Source of the DNA: Naegleria lovaniensis
Taxonomy: Eukaryota > Heterolobosea > Eutetramitea > Acrasida > Naegleriidae
DNA: 64,000 nt
Assembly: GCF_003324165.1 (NCBI RefSeq)
Contig: NW_025407869.1
Location: forward strand, 1-64,000
Reading direction: 5' to 3'
Positions 1 to 9,747 of this stretch are shown here, piece by piece. Position numbers and translations under genes: made by a program. The notes beneath the pieces are model-generated. The model saw nothing but the letters and a program-made list of their open reading frames with translations. It did not search any database and was not told the DNA's origin. The first letter of the stretch is position 1; every line of letters starts with the position of its first letter.

Positions 1-1346
1 ATGTTGGATTCTGTCACACCAGTAGTTCCTAGCATGTCTGAAATTGAGGTTGGATCGCATTTGAGCTTGTTGAAAATTGTCTCAATGCCTCTAGAAATAA
101 TTTCAAGTGTCTTTAGGGAATTTTCATATTTTCGTTGGTACAGATCAGTCTTGCTGTTGGTCTCGTTAATCTTGTCTTGAATTTCTGAGAGAACCTTCTT
201 TCGTTGAGATTCTGAATTGACACCTTCTCCTTTAAACTTCTTAATTTCTTCCTCCATTTCTGAAATATTCTCCTCAAGCTTTTCAATCTCACTGTTCAAC
301 TCATTGACGTAAGTGAAGAGAGAAAAGTTCTGATCTTCTGACTGAGAGAAGTGATCAATGAGCTCATCAATGGATTTACCAGTTGCTTCCTCAATTTTGG
401 CAAAACGATCCTCGAGCTGCTTTCTCTTTTCGTTGGCATCTGTCGTGCGAGATTTGTTTCCTGCGGAGGACCAGTTCGTGGAACGAAGAAGTTTCTTTCG
501 GTCCATCTCGGCCGATTCTTGAATTTCTTTTTCACGTCTTTCCAACTCTCGTTGTTGCAGTTTTTCAGTCACTTTCTCTGCCTCTTTCAACAATCGATCG
601 AGTTGCTCACGCTCTTCTTCAATCTTTTCAAGCTCTGCTTGGTGTTGCCGCTTGACATTTTTTTGCTCTTCGAGTGCTTGACCTCTTTCTTCATAGGCAG
701 CGTTCGACAACTCAATTATTTTAGCCATTTCTTTCTTCTTGTCTTGCAACTCTTTTTCCATCTTCTTGTATATTGTATCAAACACAACTCTTTCCTTTCT
801 CAAATTTTCTATTTGATCTCTCAAAACCTTGTTAGATGTAAGTGCCTCGTTGAATTTTACAAGCGCTTTATCGAGTCTATTCTCCAAAACTTTGATTTGC
901 TTCTCGACAAGTCTATTACTTTCTTTAGAAACATTGACTCCTGACCTCTCAATTCTGGCTTCTTCTATTCGGTTGGAAATATCTTTAAAGTGTTCCTCCA
1001 AATTTTCGACCTTTCTCTTCTCCTCTTGAATTTTCAAAGTAATATTATAAATAATATCATTTAATTTGTTAATTTTCTTTCCGATTGCCACACTCTCACT
1101 GGTATTGATATGTCTCGTCAAATTTGCAATAGTTTCTCGGAGAAGATCATTATCTTTCTTGATCTTGTCAATCATGAACCGTTGTTTGGTGAGAGCACCG
1201 TCCGACGTATCTTTCAACTTGGTCGATGCCATTTGGTTCTTCTTTTGATGCTTTTTCAGTGAATCATTCATGGTGTCTTCATCTTGAGTGTCTCCCATAC
1301 CCGGATTGGGTGTAGGGCTGTTGTCCGATGTGCTAGAAAGAGGCAT
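1..1346 (-). CDS. Outer dynein arm docking complex coiled-coil protein (ODAD1/CCDC114/CCDC63 family), 5' part
   Basis: The frame opens at an ATG at 1346 (minus) and stays open for 448 codons to the left edge, so the C-terminus lies outside. After a short Ser/Pro/Asp-rich leader, almost the whole protein is heptad-rich coiled coil with many Glu and Lys. Landmarks match the family of Chlamydomonas ODA1/DCC2 and human CCDC114/CCDC63: an N-terminal KQRFMIDKIKKDN segment, a VFDTIYKKMEKEL segment midway, a NFSLFTYVNELNSEIEKLEE segment, and a terminal MLGTTGVTESNI segment. In that family the protein is part of the complex that fixes outer dynein arms to axonemal doublet microtubules, which suits an organism with a flagellate stage. 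Family assignment is from remembered motifs. No intron is needed within the visible part. Confidence 0.8.
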   Translation of the reverse strand, partial: MPLSSTSDNSPTPNPGMGDTQDEDTMNDSLKKHQKKNQMASTKLKDTSDGALTKQRFMIDKIKKDNDLLRETIANLTRHINTSESVAIGKKINKLNDIIYNITLKIQEEKRKVENLEEHFKDISNRIEEARIERSGVNVSKESNRLVEKQIKVLENRLDKALVKFNEALTSNKVLRDQIENLRKERVVFDTIYKKMEKELQDKKKEMAKIIELSNAAYEERGQALEEQKNVKRQHQAELEKIEEEREQLDRLLKEAEKVTEKLQQRELERREKEIQESAEMDRKKLLRSTNWSSAGNKSRTTDANEKRKQLEDRFAKIEEATGKSIDELIDHFSQSEDQNFSLFTYVNELNSEIEKLEENISEMEEEIKKFKGEGVNSESQRKKVLSEIQDKINETNSKTDLYQRKYENSLKTLEIISRGIETIFNKLKCDPTSISDMLGTTGVTESN

Positions 1347-1476
1347 TCTTTTTGTGGGGATTTTTTTATAATGTCGTAAATTTTTTTGGCGCTCGTTTCA
1401 AAGCCCGTTCGTTGAAGATGACATCCCTTGACACTTGGAAATGCATGTATGAGCAAACAACAAAAACCTATTACCT

Positions 1477-2228
1477 TCAAAACAACATTTGCGCCTCATT
1501 GTAAGATTCGCTTCTTATCAAATGTATATAGTCTTCCACAGCATACCAACAATATCTTGAAAAGACCTCTTCAAGAATTGGATAATTTATTGAACCAAAA
1601 CAGTGTGTGATGAAAAGGCCCCTAGCGCTTAGATGTGGCACACCTTCATTCACATACCTAGGTAGTGAATCGATCACATCCTTTTCAGTAAATTTTGCAA
1701 GATCCATCTCACAATGGGCTGCCTTATTCGCATGCTCAAATCGTCTATAAAAATCTGTGCACAAGCATGTTCGATTTTATCTTCATCGTCTCCTTCGAAT
1801 CGAATGAGAGCATCAACAACAGTTTCAAGATCGCTGCCATACAGTGTAACGCCAACAATTTGTTCTGCAACGAGACCAATTCCACCACTTGTTTTTGGTG
1901 TGGTTAGCAATTTGTGAATATCATGACTTGACCATGCACTACAATCACTCTTGTTGAGCGTCATTCCTTGAACACTTAGGAACCCAACCTCTCTTTGCAA
2001 TCTTGACTCTTGTTTCGAAGTATTGATGTCTGTACTACAAGACAAATCTCTTTCTGAAAGGGATTTAGAAGGCGATAAAGCAACCTTGCTAGGAGTGGTA
2101 TTCACAGGAGTTTTTTGAAGTTGACCAGCTAACAATGGTGAAGACGAAGGAAGCATCATACGATTTGAATTCTGAGAGAGCATTGCAATTGGGCTCACGC
2201 TGGATTGATTCCATGACTCGTTCATCAT
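1477..2228 (-). CDS. Unknown small protein, possibly the 3' part of the NHL gene upstream
   Basis: The first ATG is at 2228 and overlaps the TGA of the NHL gene by one base (TGATG). The frame has a Ser/Pro/Thr-rich N-terminal third, then a more ordered segment (about residues 95-180) with a Trp-Ser-Ser-His-Asp-Ile start that faintly recalls a SAM-type helical domain; I do not assign it. Read straight through, it stops at 1674 (184 residues). A second well-formed frame continues to 1477. Removing a 32-nt GT-AG segment (1712-1681) would join the two into 239 residues, but that is shorter than any other intron inferred here. The 3' end is therefore uncertain. The one-base overlap on the same strand is odd for a eukaryote and raises the chance that this is the C-terminal part of the NHL gene. 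Confidence 0.45.
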
Positions 2229-5200
2229 CAATGGCTACTCTTTTCTGGCCGTGTTTGTGAGCGAGGTTGAGAGCGTTGCGAGGAATTGCTGCCCTTCTGA
2301 GCGCCTCCGCTCTTGTTAGGAGTATTAAAAACTCCCGACGATGATGTAGAAGGCGGTTTCAATAAATCCTTAGATTTCTTAGGGGTGCTCACATTAGGGG
2401 ATAACAGTGAAACGTTTTTAAAGGGAGAGGACTTGGCAAAAACTTTCTTCTTTTCTTCTTGAACCAAATTTTCATATTCTTTCTCGAACATATCTGACAC
2501 TGTTTTGGAGCTAAATTGAATGGCATAAATACTCTGATCATCTACAAGTATTCCATCCCTGAAAATATGGAACAATTCTTTTTCTTCGATCACAGGAAGG
2601 CCTTCACTAGAGAGGGGAATTTTGAACAAACAATTGCCTTCCTGGTCAATGAACGAAAGAACGTTCGAGAAGCTTAATGTCAATTCTCCTGAAGTAATGA
2701 ACTTCCATGATGTCTCATCATCGGATTTCGAGGCAAGATAAAGCACTACATCTTTAGCGTTACATTTCGTTTCTGAATGTTCTTGTTCTTCAGCCATTCT
2801 CCTCAATGAAATGTCGATCGAGTCCTTTTCCTTAAGTTTTTGTTTGGCAAATGAAAAATCTGAATATTGAAGCTTGGCTCGTTGAGGATTACGTCCCAAA
2901 TATGACTGTTTCATTTGTTGTACAAGTTGTTTCTTCATTGGAGATTCCACATTGTTGAACAAGCGATTACCTAGTTGAGCGGCAAAAAATTTTCTGCCCT
3001 CTGATAAGTGCATATGCTCCAGTAGGCCTTCAATCTTTTGACGGGCAGTTTTGTACACTTCACACAATGGGGATTCACTATACTTTGCAAGAGCAATTCT
3101 ACCTAGACACTCCAAGAATTCTACAAACGTCATTAAACGGCCCTCCTTGGAAACGTGTTCTGAAATCTGTTCGTTCTGAGAAGTTTTACAGCACGAGGTA
3201 AACATGCTTGCCAGTTGAATCTTGGAAAAGAATTGAGGGAATATTTCAAAGTCAGAACAAAACATGAAAAACTCGTCGACATTCAGAGTATGAAGTCCCT
3301 TGTTATAATGAACCCATTGTAATGTTTCCTTGTGAGATCTCTTCTTCTGAGTATAGTACATGAAGATTTTGTAGAGATGATCTTGTTGAACACTCCATAA
3401 TGAAGTGACCGAGGGGTCAGACAATTCTGATGGAGTTGGATCCTGAATGAGCTTTCCAGAATTTGGTAGCACATGCTCGAAAAGCAGTTTTCTTAACAGG
3501 ACTTTAACATCTTCATCATGTTTGGCCATATCAGAGATGTTGTTAATTTGAATTTTTGAATACTTTCTAATTGCCATAAAAGCCAAAGCATTTAAAAAGT
3601 CGTCAAAGTTCATCTTAAATGTTGGAGAATATTTTGTGGACTCTTCATAAATGAGAAATACAGCATTCGTGTTGAATACTTTGTCTACAATTTTGCAATC
3701 TTTGGCCAATTTCAAAAATTGATTGCTTGTCATTTCGTTCACGTCCATAAATGTATGCGTGATATTGTTACAGTAATAACTGAATATTTCCAACAAGTCC
3801 TGCTCATAGCAATAAATGAGCTCAAAATAGGATGGCTTTTGAAAGGTGCTTTCATTGTTCCAACTTTCTTGTATTGAGGCGTTGAATGAAAAATTTTGAG
3901 TAGCCTTCAATTTCCTAGATAAATGTTTGAGGTCGAGCATGGAAGTACTGACGTTGGTGCTTGGTTTTCGATCTTCTACACCATGAATGGAGTTTGTACA
4001 TGCAACCACGTACATATTTCTAGAAGCACATATGACCTTTTTGATTGGTTCAGGTGTTTCACATAATAGTGAGGAACTTTCCTTGGTTTCATGATTATAC
4101 TTGTAAAGGGTATTGTGGGTACCCAAAACAAGCTCTCCGTCTGAGTTCACGGACATGGCGTAAAGCTTTTCAGTGCTCTCGATAACAGTTCTCATATCAC
4201 TGTAGTTGGCAAACAATTGTCTGATACGAAAATTGCCAAAATCGTTCACATATAATACGTTATCTTTGGCAATAATGTCAGTTGGAGAGTTGAGAAGCGT
4301 ATTTTGAACTTTTCCATCCAAAAAACCTGGCGATTTTGGAGTTCCTGCAGCGTTGGAAGCAAATCCATTATTAATGCGAACAATTCGATGATTTCCTGTA
4401 TCTGCAACAAATACGTTTTCTCCAACGACACACACGGCGGTGGGGGTGTCGAACATGACATCACTCACTCTTCCAATAGAGCATCCGCGGTGTCCAGTTC
4501 CAGCAAATGTGGTCATTCTTCTTCCATCCAATGATATCATTTTAATTTTGTGCTGGTGACTATCACAAACGAGAATGGATCCCTTGTAAATGGCCATTCC
4601 TCGTGGAGTTTGAAGTTGGGTTGAGTAGAAGGTTGACACGTTCATTTGCTTCATGTTAACCAGTCGTATTTGATGCTGCTCGGCAACAATGAAAGAGGAA
4701 TCTCCAATAAACTCGTCCTTTGGAAGCATCATGATGCCTTGTATATCACTAAATCTTGCCTCATTGAGATCACCATTTTGAAATCCGGGCATGCCTGGTT
4801 GTCCACAAATGTTAATAATTGGTGGTGCTTGCTCGTCTGTGCAAGTCAATATTGAGGTATATAGTGCAACCATCGTTTCAATAGTAATATTATCATGATA
4901 AACGAAAAAAATCGTTAAAAACCCACAGATCAAAAACTTACACAATGGTGAATTGAACGAAATTTCTTCATCATTACTACTCGTGGTTGAGCTGGTATCG
5001 GTAACTTGATGGTTGTGATTGTTAGGATTAAGGAGAGGATTGCTGGTAGTATTTTCGGAATCGGCATCAGAGCAGGTACTAAGATTGAGATCTTCACCTA
5101 CAACAATTATTGGGGGTGGAGAGGTCGGAGGATCGCTGTCGTTGGGTACCTTTCTTCCCGACGACGATGAAGGGGAATGTTTCAATGCTGAGCCACCAGA

Positions 5201-5359
5201 TGATAGCATTTTGTTTTGTTGTTTGGAACTGCTCTGCTTGCTTTGAGGTGTTGCAGGTTTTGGGCTGCTACTGTTTTGAAGATCTTGACGACGGGAATGA
5301 GTGAGGTTGCCGTTTTGATTCAAAGCCTTAATGTTGGTTGGTGGTGAGGCGGGCTCCAT
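2228..5359 (-). CDS. NHL-repeat beta-propeller protein with EF-hand-like (TPPP-like) modules
   Basis: Reads as 1,043 codons without a break. After about 140 Ser/Asn-rich residues comes an NHL-type propeller (roughly residues 180-420), with repeated units such as PRGMAIYKGSILVCDSHQHK and VFVADTGNHRIVRI. Two alpha-helical modules follow (about 500-600 and 670-760), with the spacing seen in p25-alpha/TPPP-type EF-hand-like domains. The tail is low-complexity and basic. The only hydrophobic stretch (about 140-174) coincides exactly with a GTAAGT...TTGCACAG segment, 4941-4837, 105 nt, a multiple of three. Removing it joins NSPLY to EQAPPIINICGQPG, a natural start of an NHL blade, so I think it is an in-frame intron and that the protein is about 1,008 residues with no membrane helix. 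The function is unknown; NHL domains commonly bind proteins or RNA. Confidence 0.75.
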   Translation of the reverse strand: MEPASPPTNIKALNQNGNLTHSRRQDLQNSSSPKPATPQSKQSSSKQQNKMLSSGGSALKHSPSSSSGRKVPNDSDPPTSPPPIIVVGEDLNLSTCSDADSENTTSNPLLNPNNHNHQVTDTSSTTSSNDEEISFNSPLCKFLICGFLTIFFVYHDNITIETMVALYTSILTCTDEQAPPIINICGQPGMPGFQNGDLNEARFSDIQGIMMLPKDEFIGDSSFIVAEQHQIRLVNMKQMNVSTFYSTQLQTPRGMAIYKGSILVCDSHQHKIKMISLDGRRMTTFAGTGHRGCSIGRVSDVMFDTPTAVCVVGENVFVADTGNHRIVRINNGFASNAAGTPKSPGFLDGKVQNTLLNSPTDIIAKDNVLYVNDFGNFRIRQLFANYSDMRTVIESTEKLYAMSVNSDGELVLGTHNTLYKYNHETKESSSLLCETPEPIKKVICASRNMYVVACTNSIHGVEDRKPSTNVSTSMLDLKHLSRKLKATQNFSFNASIQESWNNESTFQKPSYFELIYCYEQDLLEIFSYYCNNITHTFMDVNEMTSNQFLKLAKDCKIVDKVFNTNAVFLIYEESTKYSPTFKMNFDDFLNALAFMAIRKYSKIQINNISDMAKHDEDVKVLLRKLLFEHVLPNSGKLIQDPTPSELSDPSVTSLWSVQQDHLYKIFMYYTQKKRSHKETLQWVHYNKGLHTLNVDEFFMFCSDFEIFPQFFSKIQLASMFTSCCKTSQNEQISEHVSKEGRLMTFVEFLECLGRIALAKYSESPLCEVYKTARQKIEGLLEHMHLSEGRKFFAAQLGNRLFNNVESPMKKQLVQQMKQSYLGRNPQRAKLQYSDFSFAKQKLKEKDSIDISLRRMAEEQEHSETKCNAKDVVLYLASKSDDETSWKFITSGELTLSFSNVLSFIDQEGNCLFKIPLSSEGLPVIEEKELFHIFRDGILVDDQSIYAIQFSSKTVSDMFEKEYENLVQEEKKKVFAKSSPFKNVSLLSPNVSTPKKSKDLLKPPSTSSSGVFNTPNKSGGAQKGSNSSQRSQPRSQTRPEKSSH
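4837..4941 (-). other. Probable in-frame 105-nt intron of the NHL gene
   Basis: On the minus strand this runs from GTAAGT to CAG and is AT-rich. Its length divides by three and it contains no stop in the host frame, so translation alone does not reveal it. Excising it removes the only predicted membrane segment of the protein. Confidence 0.6.
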
Positions 5360-5577
5360 TTTTTTGGTGTTTTTTCTGAAAAAATAACGGTTAGTTACTT
5401 GCCTATATATGTATGAACATGTTGGAATGAGACCGTCGTGTGTTTGAAGAAGATTTTTAAAGTTCTAAATCCTGCTCAATTCTAGATGTGTTTCCAAGTT
5501 GGTTTAAATCTTTTGAAAATATTACTAAATATTAATTTGAAAAAATTAATAAAAATTCAAAATACACTTTTCAAAAA

Positions 5578-6371
5578 ATGTCATCATCGGAAACACAAAC
5601 AACCACCACGGAAAACACTTCAACCACACAAGCTAGCACATCATCCACCTCGGAAACCACCACTCCCAATCCACCCATCAATGTAGATCCTCTCGCAAAT
5701 TTACCAGAATTTCTCAAGAAAGGTACCATTGGATTTATCTTAAAACCTGGCTCCTCGCTTCATCCGAATTTTATCAAAGTTCTATGGACTTCCATTGTGG
5801 CACTTTTGGTGTGTCTCGTATTCATGTATTATGTGCCATCCATTGCTAAATATCATGTCGCTATTTTGTTTTTAATTACAATGGCTTTGAGTATAACATT
5901 ATTCATGTACGTACGAGTTGTTTGTTTGATAGAAAATCGATAATTGTCGTTGCATATTCAATGATTGAATTTTTACATTGTTGTTATTCAATGAAATATT
6001 CAATTTCTTGATTGGTGCGGACCGATGATGGTGTAAATAATAATATTTTTTTCTCATTCCTCATCAACGCTCATCAAATGTTGGCATTTGACATTTACAG
6101 TGTCATACCAATGCTTAGACAAATGCATGAAGAAGACAAACAAGCTCTACGTAAAAAACTTCTTCTAAGAAAGAAGAGAAAATTATTAGAAGAACAAGAA
6201 AAACGTCTTCAGGAACAGCGGCAACAAGAAGAGCAACCCTCAACAACCATTGAAGAAGAAGGTTCGTCATCATCGGCCAATACAAGCACTACTACCCCCA
6301 CTACAAGTACTCGAGCAAGTAATGCCACTCAAGAAGATGAGAATTTGAATGAAAAGCTCAAGAAAGACTAA
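5578..6371 (+). CDS. Pkr1-like V-ATPase assembly factor with a coiled-coil tail
   Basis: Two exons, 5578-5906 and 6101-6371, joined by a 194-nt intron (GTACGT to TTTACAG), give 199 residues. Residues 1-45 are Thr/Ser-rich. Residues about 50-115 hold a short Lys/Gly/Pro-Gly-Ser segment and two closely spaced membrane helices ending LFIVIPMLRQM after splicing, a layout matching the fungal ER protein Pkr1, which helps assemble the V-ATPase membrane sector. Residues 115-150 form a highly charged Lys/Arg/Glu/Gln helix and the end is Ser/Thr-rich. Yeast Pkr1 is about 120 residues, so the charged tail is an extension. Translation without splicing stops 121 codons in. The ATG follows an A-rich stretch, as in neighbouring genes. 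Homology is inferred from pattern only. Confidence 0.6.
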
Positions 6372-6650
6372 TCTCTCTGTATTTGAGTGGCTTTCAGGGT
6401 TATAAAGCGAGAAATAAATAGAAGAAAAAAAAATCAACCCGAGAGAGCGACTCCTTACAAAGCGTTTTCATCAAGCCTTACTTGAGATCCCGAGACTACA
6501 AGCCTTATTCAAAACGTTAGAATCAATCATTATTTGCAATCGCCAATCTATCATTGAAGCAAGTAACCCAAGAATGTATAATCATTACTCAATGCAACAT
6601 TTCGGGTCTATGAAAAGAAACCTAAGAAACAACCTTCAAAATCAGGTATC

Positions 6651-7709
6651 ATGACAAACAAGCACAGCATGAAATTTGAGCTCGGAGATGAATTAATTAG
6701 CGCAAGTAAAACAGATACTACTAATCGCCAAGATCACAGCTTGGTACGTGCAGTACTACCTTTGCAACATTCAAACCACCCAGAGGAAAGATTCTCAACT
6801 CCAATACAAGCTGAACGAAACTCTGAGACAACCCTTCTCGACGAAATCTTAATCCAAGCGCCACCTACATACAACGCATCGTCAAAGCTCAAGGACAGCT
6901 CCAAGAACTCATCATTGGCTAAGGACCATCATAATCAAGACCAAACATTTACAGAGAAGAAGAAGACAGTATTGAGAGAGTTATGGGCCACTTTGAGATC
7001 ACTGAAGTCCAACTACGATGAGACTAAGCATGCTCACTTGTTTCAACGAGCCTCAGAAACTTCCAACTTTTTCCGTTTCAGAAGAAGTAGTGACTCGCAT
7101 GAGCAGCCATCTCCTTCGTATGAGGGTGTTGCAAAGAGATCATCCTGGTTGAAGAGGCGAGCAGGACATGTTGGAGGACGTTCGCTTTCATCATTTCATG
7201 CTCACAGTTCGCGAGAATTCTCAGCTCGTGAACCAGACTCCAAGAGGGTGGACGTTGAGTTCAACGATTACTCTCAACTCAGAAGAAGAATCTATTCTCC
7301 TGCAAGTAGTTGTATGTTATTTGAAAATGGTCATGATGAATACGAGCCAACTTTCACCAACGAATGGACATCCAAACACACTTTCCAAAAGTTTTATATT
7401 CGTTCTACTAACTATAGAGTGGATAATTCTTCTGACATGATGGATTATGAAAGGTGTGGTGAAGATAACGTGCTAGATGATGACACCAATCTCTTTGACT
7501 CCTGTAATTCGTACATGTATCAACACGAGGAGTTTCCACCAACAGACACCAAGTTATACGATTCGACCTCTTCTTCAACAGCACTTAATCTCGTTACTGC
7601 TGACCAAAACACTGTGGACGATATTTCTATTGATTTGAATAACGACGAGGATGATTTTCATTCTGTGTTTGTTGACATTGGTTCTCCACCATCCTCACCT
7701 CAATTTTAA
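6651..7709 (+). CDS. Hypothetical protein, 352 residues, Ser-rich
   Basis: An open frame of 352 codons from the first ATG after a stretch containing several stops. I recognise no domain. It is polar throughout, with no membrane segment or signal peptide. A basic, Arg/Ser-rich middle (about residues 130-210) contains FRFRRSSDSHE and KRSSWLKRRAG; such sites are often phosphorylated, but that is only inference. The C-terminus is acidic (about 260-352, ending DIGSPPSSPQF). The neighbours on both sides lie on the same strand with 150-280 nt gaps, normal for this genome. It may be a regulatory or scaffold protein, but nothing visible fixes a function. Confidence 0.6.
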   Translation: MTNKHSMKFELGDELISASKTDTTNRQDHSLVRAVLPLQHSNHPEERFSTPIQAERNSETTLLDEILIQAPPTYNASSKLKDSSKNSSLAKDHHNQDQTFTEKKKTVLRELWATLRSLKSNYDETKHAHLFQRASETSNFFRFRRSSDSHEQPSPSYEGVAKRSSWLKRRAGHVGGRSLSSFHAHSSREFSAREPDSKRVDVEFNDYSQLRRRIYSPASSCMLFENGHDEYEPTFTNEWTSKHTFQKFYIRSTNYRVDNSSDMMDYERCGEDNVLDDDTNLFDSCNSYMYQHEEFPPTDTKLYDSTSSSTALNLVTADQNTVDDISIDLNNDEDDFHSVFVDIGSPPSSPQF

Positions 7710-7876
7710 CTTTTCCATTTTCTCAGTGGGTTCAATACTCCTAGGCATATATAGTTCTAAGTTTGCTACGACCTATTTCTCTCGTCATGACAGGATCGTT
7801 CTAAGGTAATTTCGAACCTAGCTCTGCCGAACTCTCGCTGAAATAAACGGATTGTCACTTTTCACAAACCAAAAAA

Positions 7877-8356
7877 ATGTCGAACAACAATCCCACAACT
7901 CAATCACAACCTCCGGGCGATGAAGCAGCCGATTCGAACAAGCCGACATCATCATCATCAGATCACAACCACACTTCCACCTCCACAGCCCCAAATTTTA
8001 TTCTCCTTTCCGAAGCATGTTCCTCCTCTCTTCAATCCCTCCTCGAACACTATCAAAAACATGATTGGCATGACTTTTCCACAGCAGGTCGAAGTCATGT
8101 CGCTCTCACTCTCGCCAAAGAACACATTTTCAAATCGAGTCTTGAAACTTTCAAAAAAGACAATCCACACACATCGAAAGAACCCATCTATAAAACCATT
8201 CCCGATTATTTTGGATACGGAGTGAAAGTGGAAATGAAATTAGAGGAAGAATGTCCAACCAATGTTGGCAAACCATATATTATTACAACTGTTCATGAAT
8301 GTTATTTTAATGGAGAGGGAAGACTCGAGAGTGTGAATAAGAGAATTTTAAATTGA
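7877..8356 (+). CDS. Hypothetical protein, 159 residues
   Basis: The ATG lies in an AAAAAAATG context. Residues 1-40 are Ser/Thr/Asn/Gln-rich and probably disordered. Residues about 41-159 look folded: an amphipathic helix (LLSEACSSSLQSLLEHYQKH), then alternating charged and hydrophobic strands (GYGVKVEMKLEEECP, KPYIITTVHECYFNGEG). That could be a small alpha+beta domain. I do not recognise the family. There is no signal peptide or membrane helix. Confidence 0.6.
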   Translation: MSNNNPTTQSQPPGDEAADSNKPTSSSSDHNHTSTSTAPNFILLSEACSSSLQSLLEHYQKHDWHDFSTAGRSHVALTLAKEHIFKSSLETFKKDNPHTSKEPIYKTIPDYFGYGVKVEMKLEEECPTNVGKPYIITTVHECYFNGEGRLESVNKRILN

Positions 8357-8586
8357 TTCGTTTCGCATACGACAAGGTTTCACTCGAACGATTTCAAATC
8401 ATTTCAACACTTTGTGTCGTGACAAGTCCTATTACGTTGTTGTGTATTGGATTTTCACATACACTTGTTCACATGACACATCGTTGGCCAAATAAGAACT
8501 CGCACTAGTTTTTAGTTCAAATACCAAATCCATGCGGTAGACCAATTTAATGTTCATTGTAATAAAATTAAAGAATACAAAAAAAA

Positions 8587-9747
8587 ATGTCGCAAACACC
8601 TTCTCCCGTTCCACCCATTCTCTTACATGAATCATTGTTACCGTATCAGCAAAATCATCATGTCATTATCGATACGGATCTTGGATCCGATGATGTTTTT
8701 GCCATCACCAATTTGACAGCTGCCACTTTAAAAAATCCAAATATGAAAATTTGTGCAATTAGTTTGGTGAAGGGGATGCAACTTCATTTGGATCGTGGAA
8801 TTGACTTGATTCAACGCATGCAACAATTTTCTAATTTTTTACCTGCCAATTGTCAATTATTTATGGGATCGAGTGAGAGAATTTCTAATGAAAAGAGTTC
8901 TCATTGTTTTTCCGAAGCCAAATGGTTTCAAGATTATGACTTTTATAGAATTCATCGAGATTTGGCAGATTTAATTCAATTACCTAAAGTGAACACTGAA
9001 CTTGGATTATTGCCAGTCATTCCAGAAAAAGAGTATGAAGATGAAATGATAAAATTATTGGAACAAGCTCCTCATGATTCTTATTACACATGGTTCAGCA
9101 TTGGTCCATTAACAAATTTGGCAAAGTTATGTAAAAAGAACTCGGAACTTGTGAAGAAAAAGCTGAAAATGGTAATCATTATGGGAGGAGCATTGTTTGT
9201 GAAAGAACCTGAAAATGAAAAGAATGGAAGTGAATGGAACTTTTTCTGCGATGGTGAGGCTGCTAAAATTGTGTTGGAGACCTTGTCAGAAAAAATTCTT
9301 TTATTTGAACTGTCAGTTGCCAATTTAACAGTCGTGTCGCAAGACAATTTAAAAGTCATGCAAGAAATTATATCAACTCCATACGAGAAGTCATTACCTC
9401 CAATTGTTAAAATCCGACATGAATTATTATTGGTCACTCTGGAATCTACTTCGTACGACACTTCGACATCATGTGTCATGTTTTGTCCAGAATTGTTTAC
9501 TTTTCAACAAGTGGAAATTCAAGCATTTGGACAAGATCCATTAGAAGGAGTCATTCAATTAGTAGCTCAGAATGAGAACAATGATTATTCTAATAATGGT
9601 CATGAAGAAAATTGTGAAATTATCAGAACAGAATATAGTTCATCTAAATCCAATAGGATTAAGATATGGTGCGCAACATCCATTCATAAGGAACGATTTT
9701 TTGAAATTGTCAAGGAACGTTTATTGGATTTTTCAGAGTACTATTAA
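8587..9747 (+). CDS. Inosine-uridine nucleoside hydrolase family protein with an altered catalytic His
   Basis: The calcium-binding N-terminal signature is intact (IIDTDLGSDDVFAI; Asp29, Asp31, Asp35, Asp36). Further family marks are SIGPLTNLAKL, IMGGALF and SEWNFFCDGEAAKIV. This family cleaves the N-glycosidic bond of purine or pyrimidine nucleosides for base salvage. Its C-terminal signature normally reads His-Asp-Pro followed by a hydrophobic stretch and Pro-Glu-Leu-Phe. Here the matching place reads SYDTSTSCVMFCPELF, so the usual catalytic His is Tyr290 while the metal-binding Asp291 stays. Residue 386 ends the frame, slightly longer than typical bacterial members (about 310-330), with an insert near 325-350. 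The enzyme may have changed substrate or lost hydrolase activity. Confidence 0.85.
   Translation: MSQTPSPVPPILLHESLLPYQQNHHVIIDTDLGSDDVFAITNLTAATLKNPNMKICAISLVKGMQLHLDRGIDLIQRMQQFSNFLPANCQLFMGSSERISNEKSSHCFSEAKWFQDYDFYRIHRDLADLIQLPKVNTELGLLPVIPEKEYEDEMIKLLEQAPHDSYYTWFSIGPLTNLAKLCKKNSELVKKKLKMVIIMGGALFVKEPENEKNGSEWNFFCDGEAAKIVLETLSEKILLFELSVANLTVVSQDNLKVMQEIISTPYEKSLPPIVKIRHELLLVTLESTSYDTSTSCVMFCPELFTFQQVEIQAFGQDPLEGVIQLVAQNENNDYSNNGHEENCEIIRTEYSSSKSNRIKIWCATSIHKERFFEIVKERLLDFSEYY

Noticed and set aside
351-1248. Plus-strand frames rich in Phe, Leu and Ser over the first 1.2 kb
   Set aside because: They are antisense to the coiled-coil docking gene; the Phe/Leu bias is the mirror of its Glu/Lys/Gln codons.
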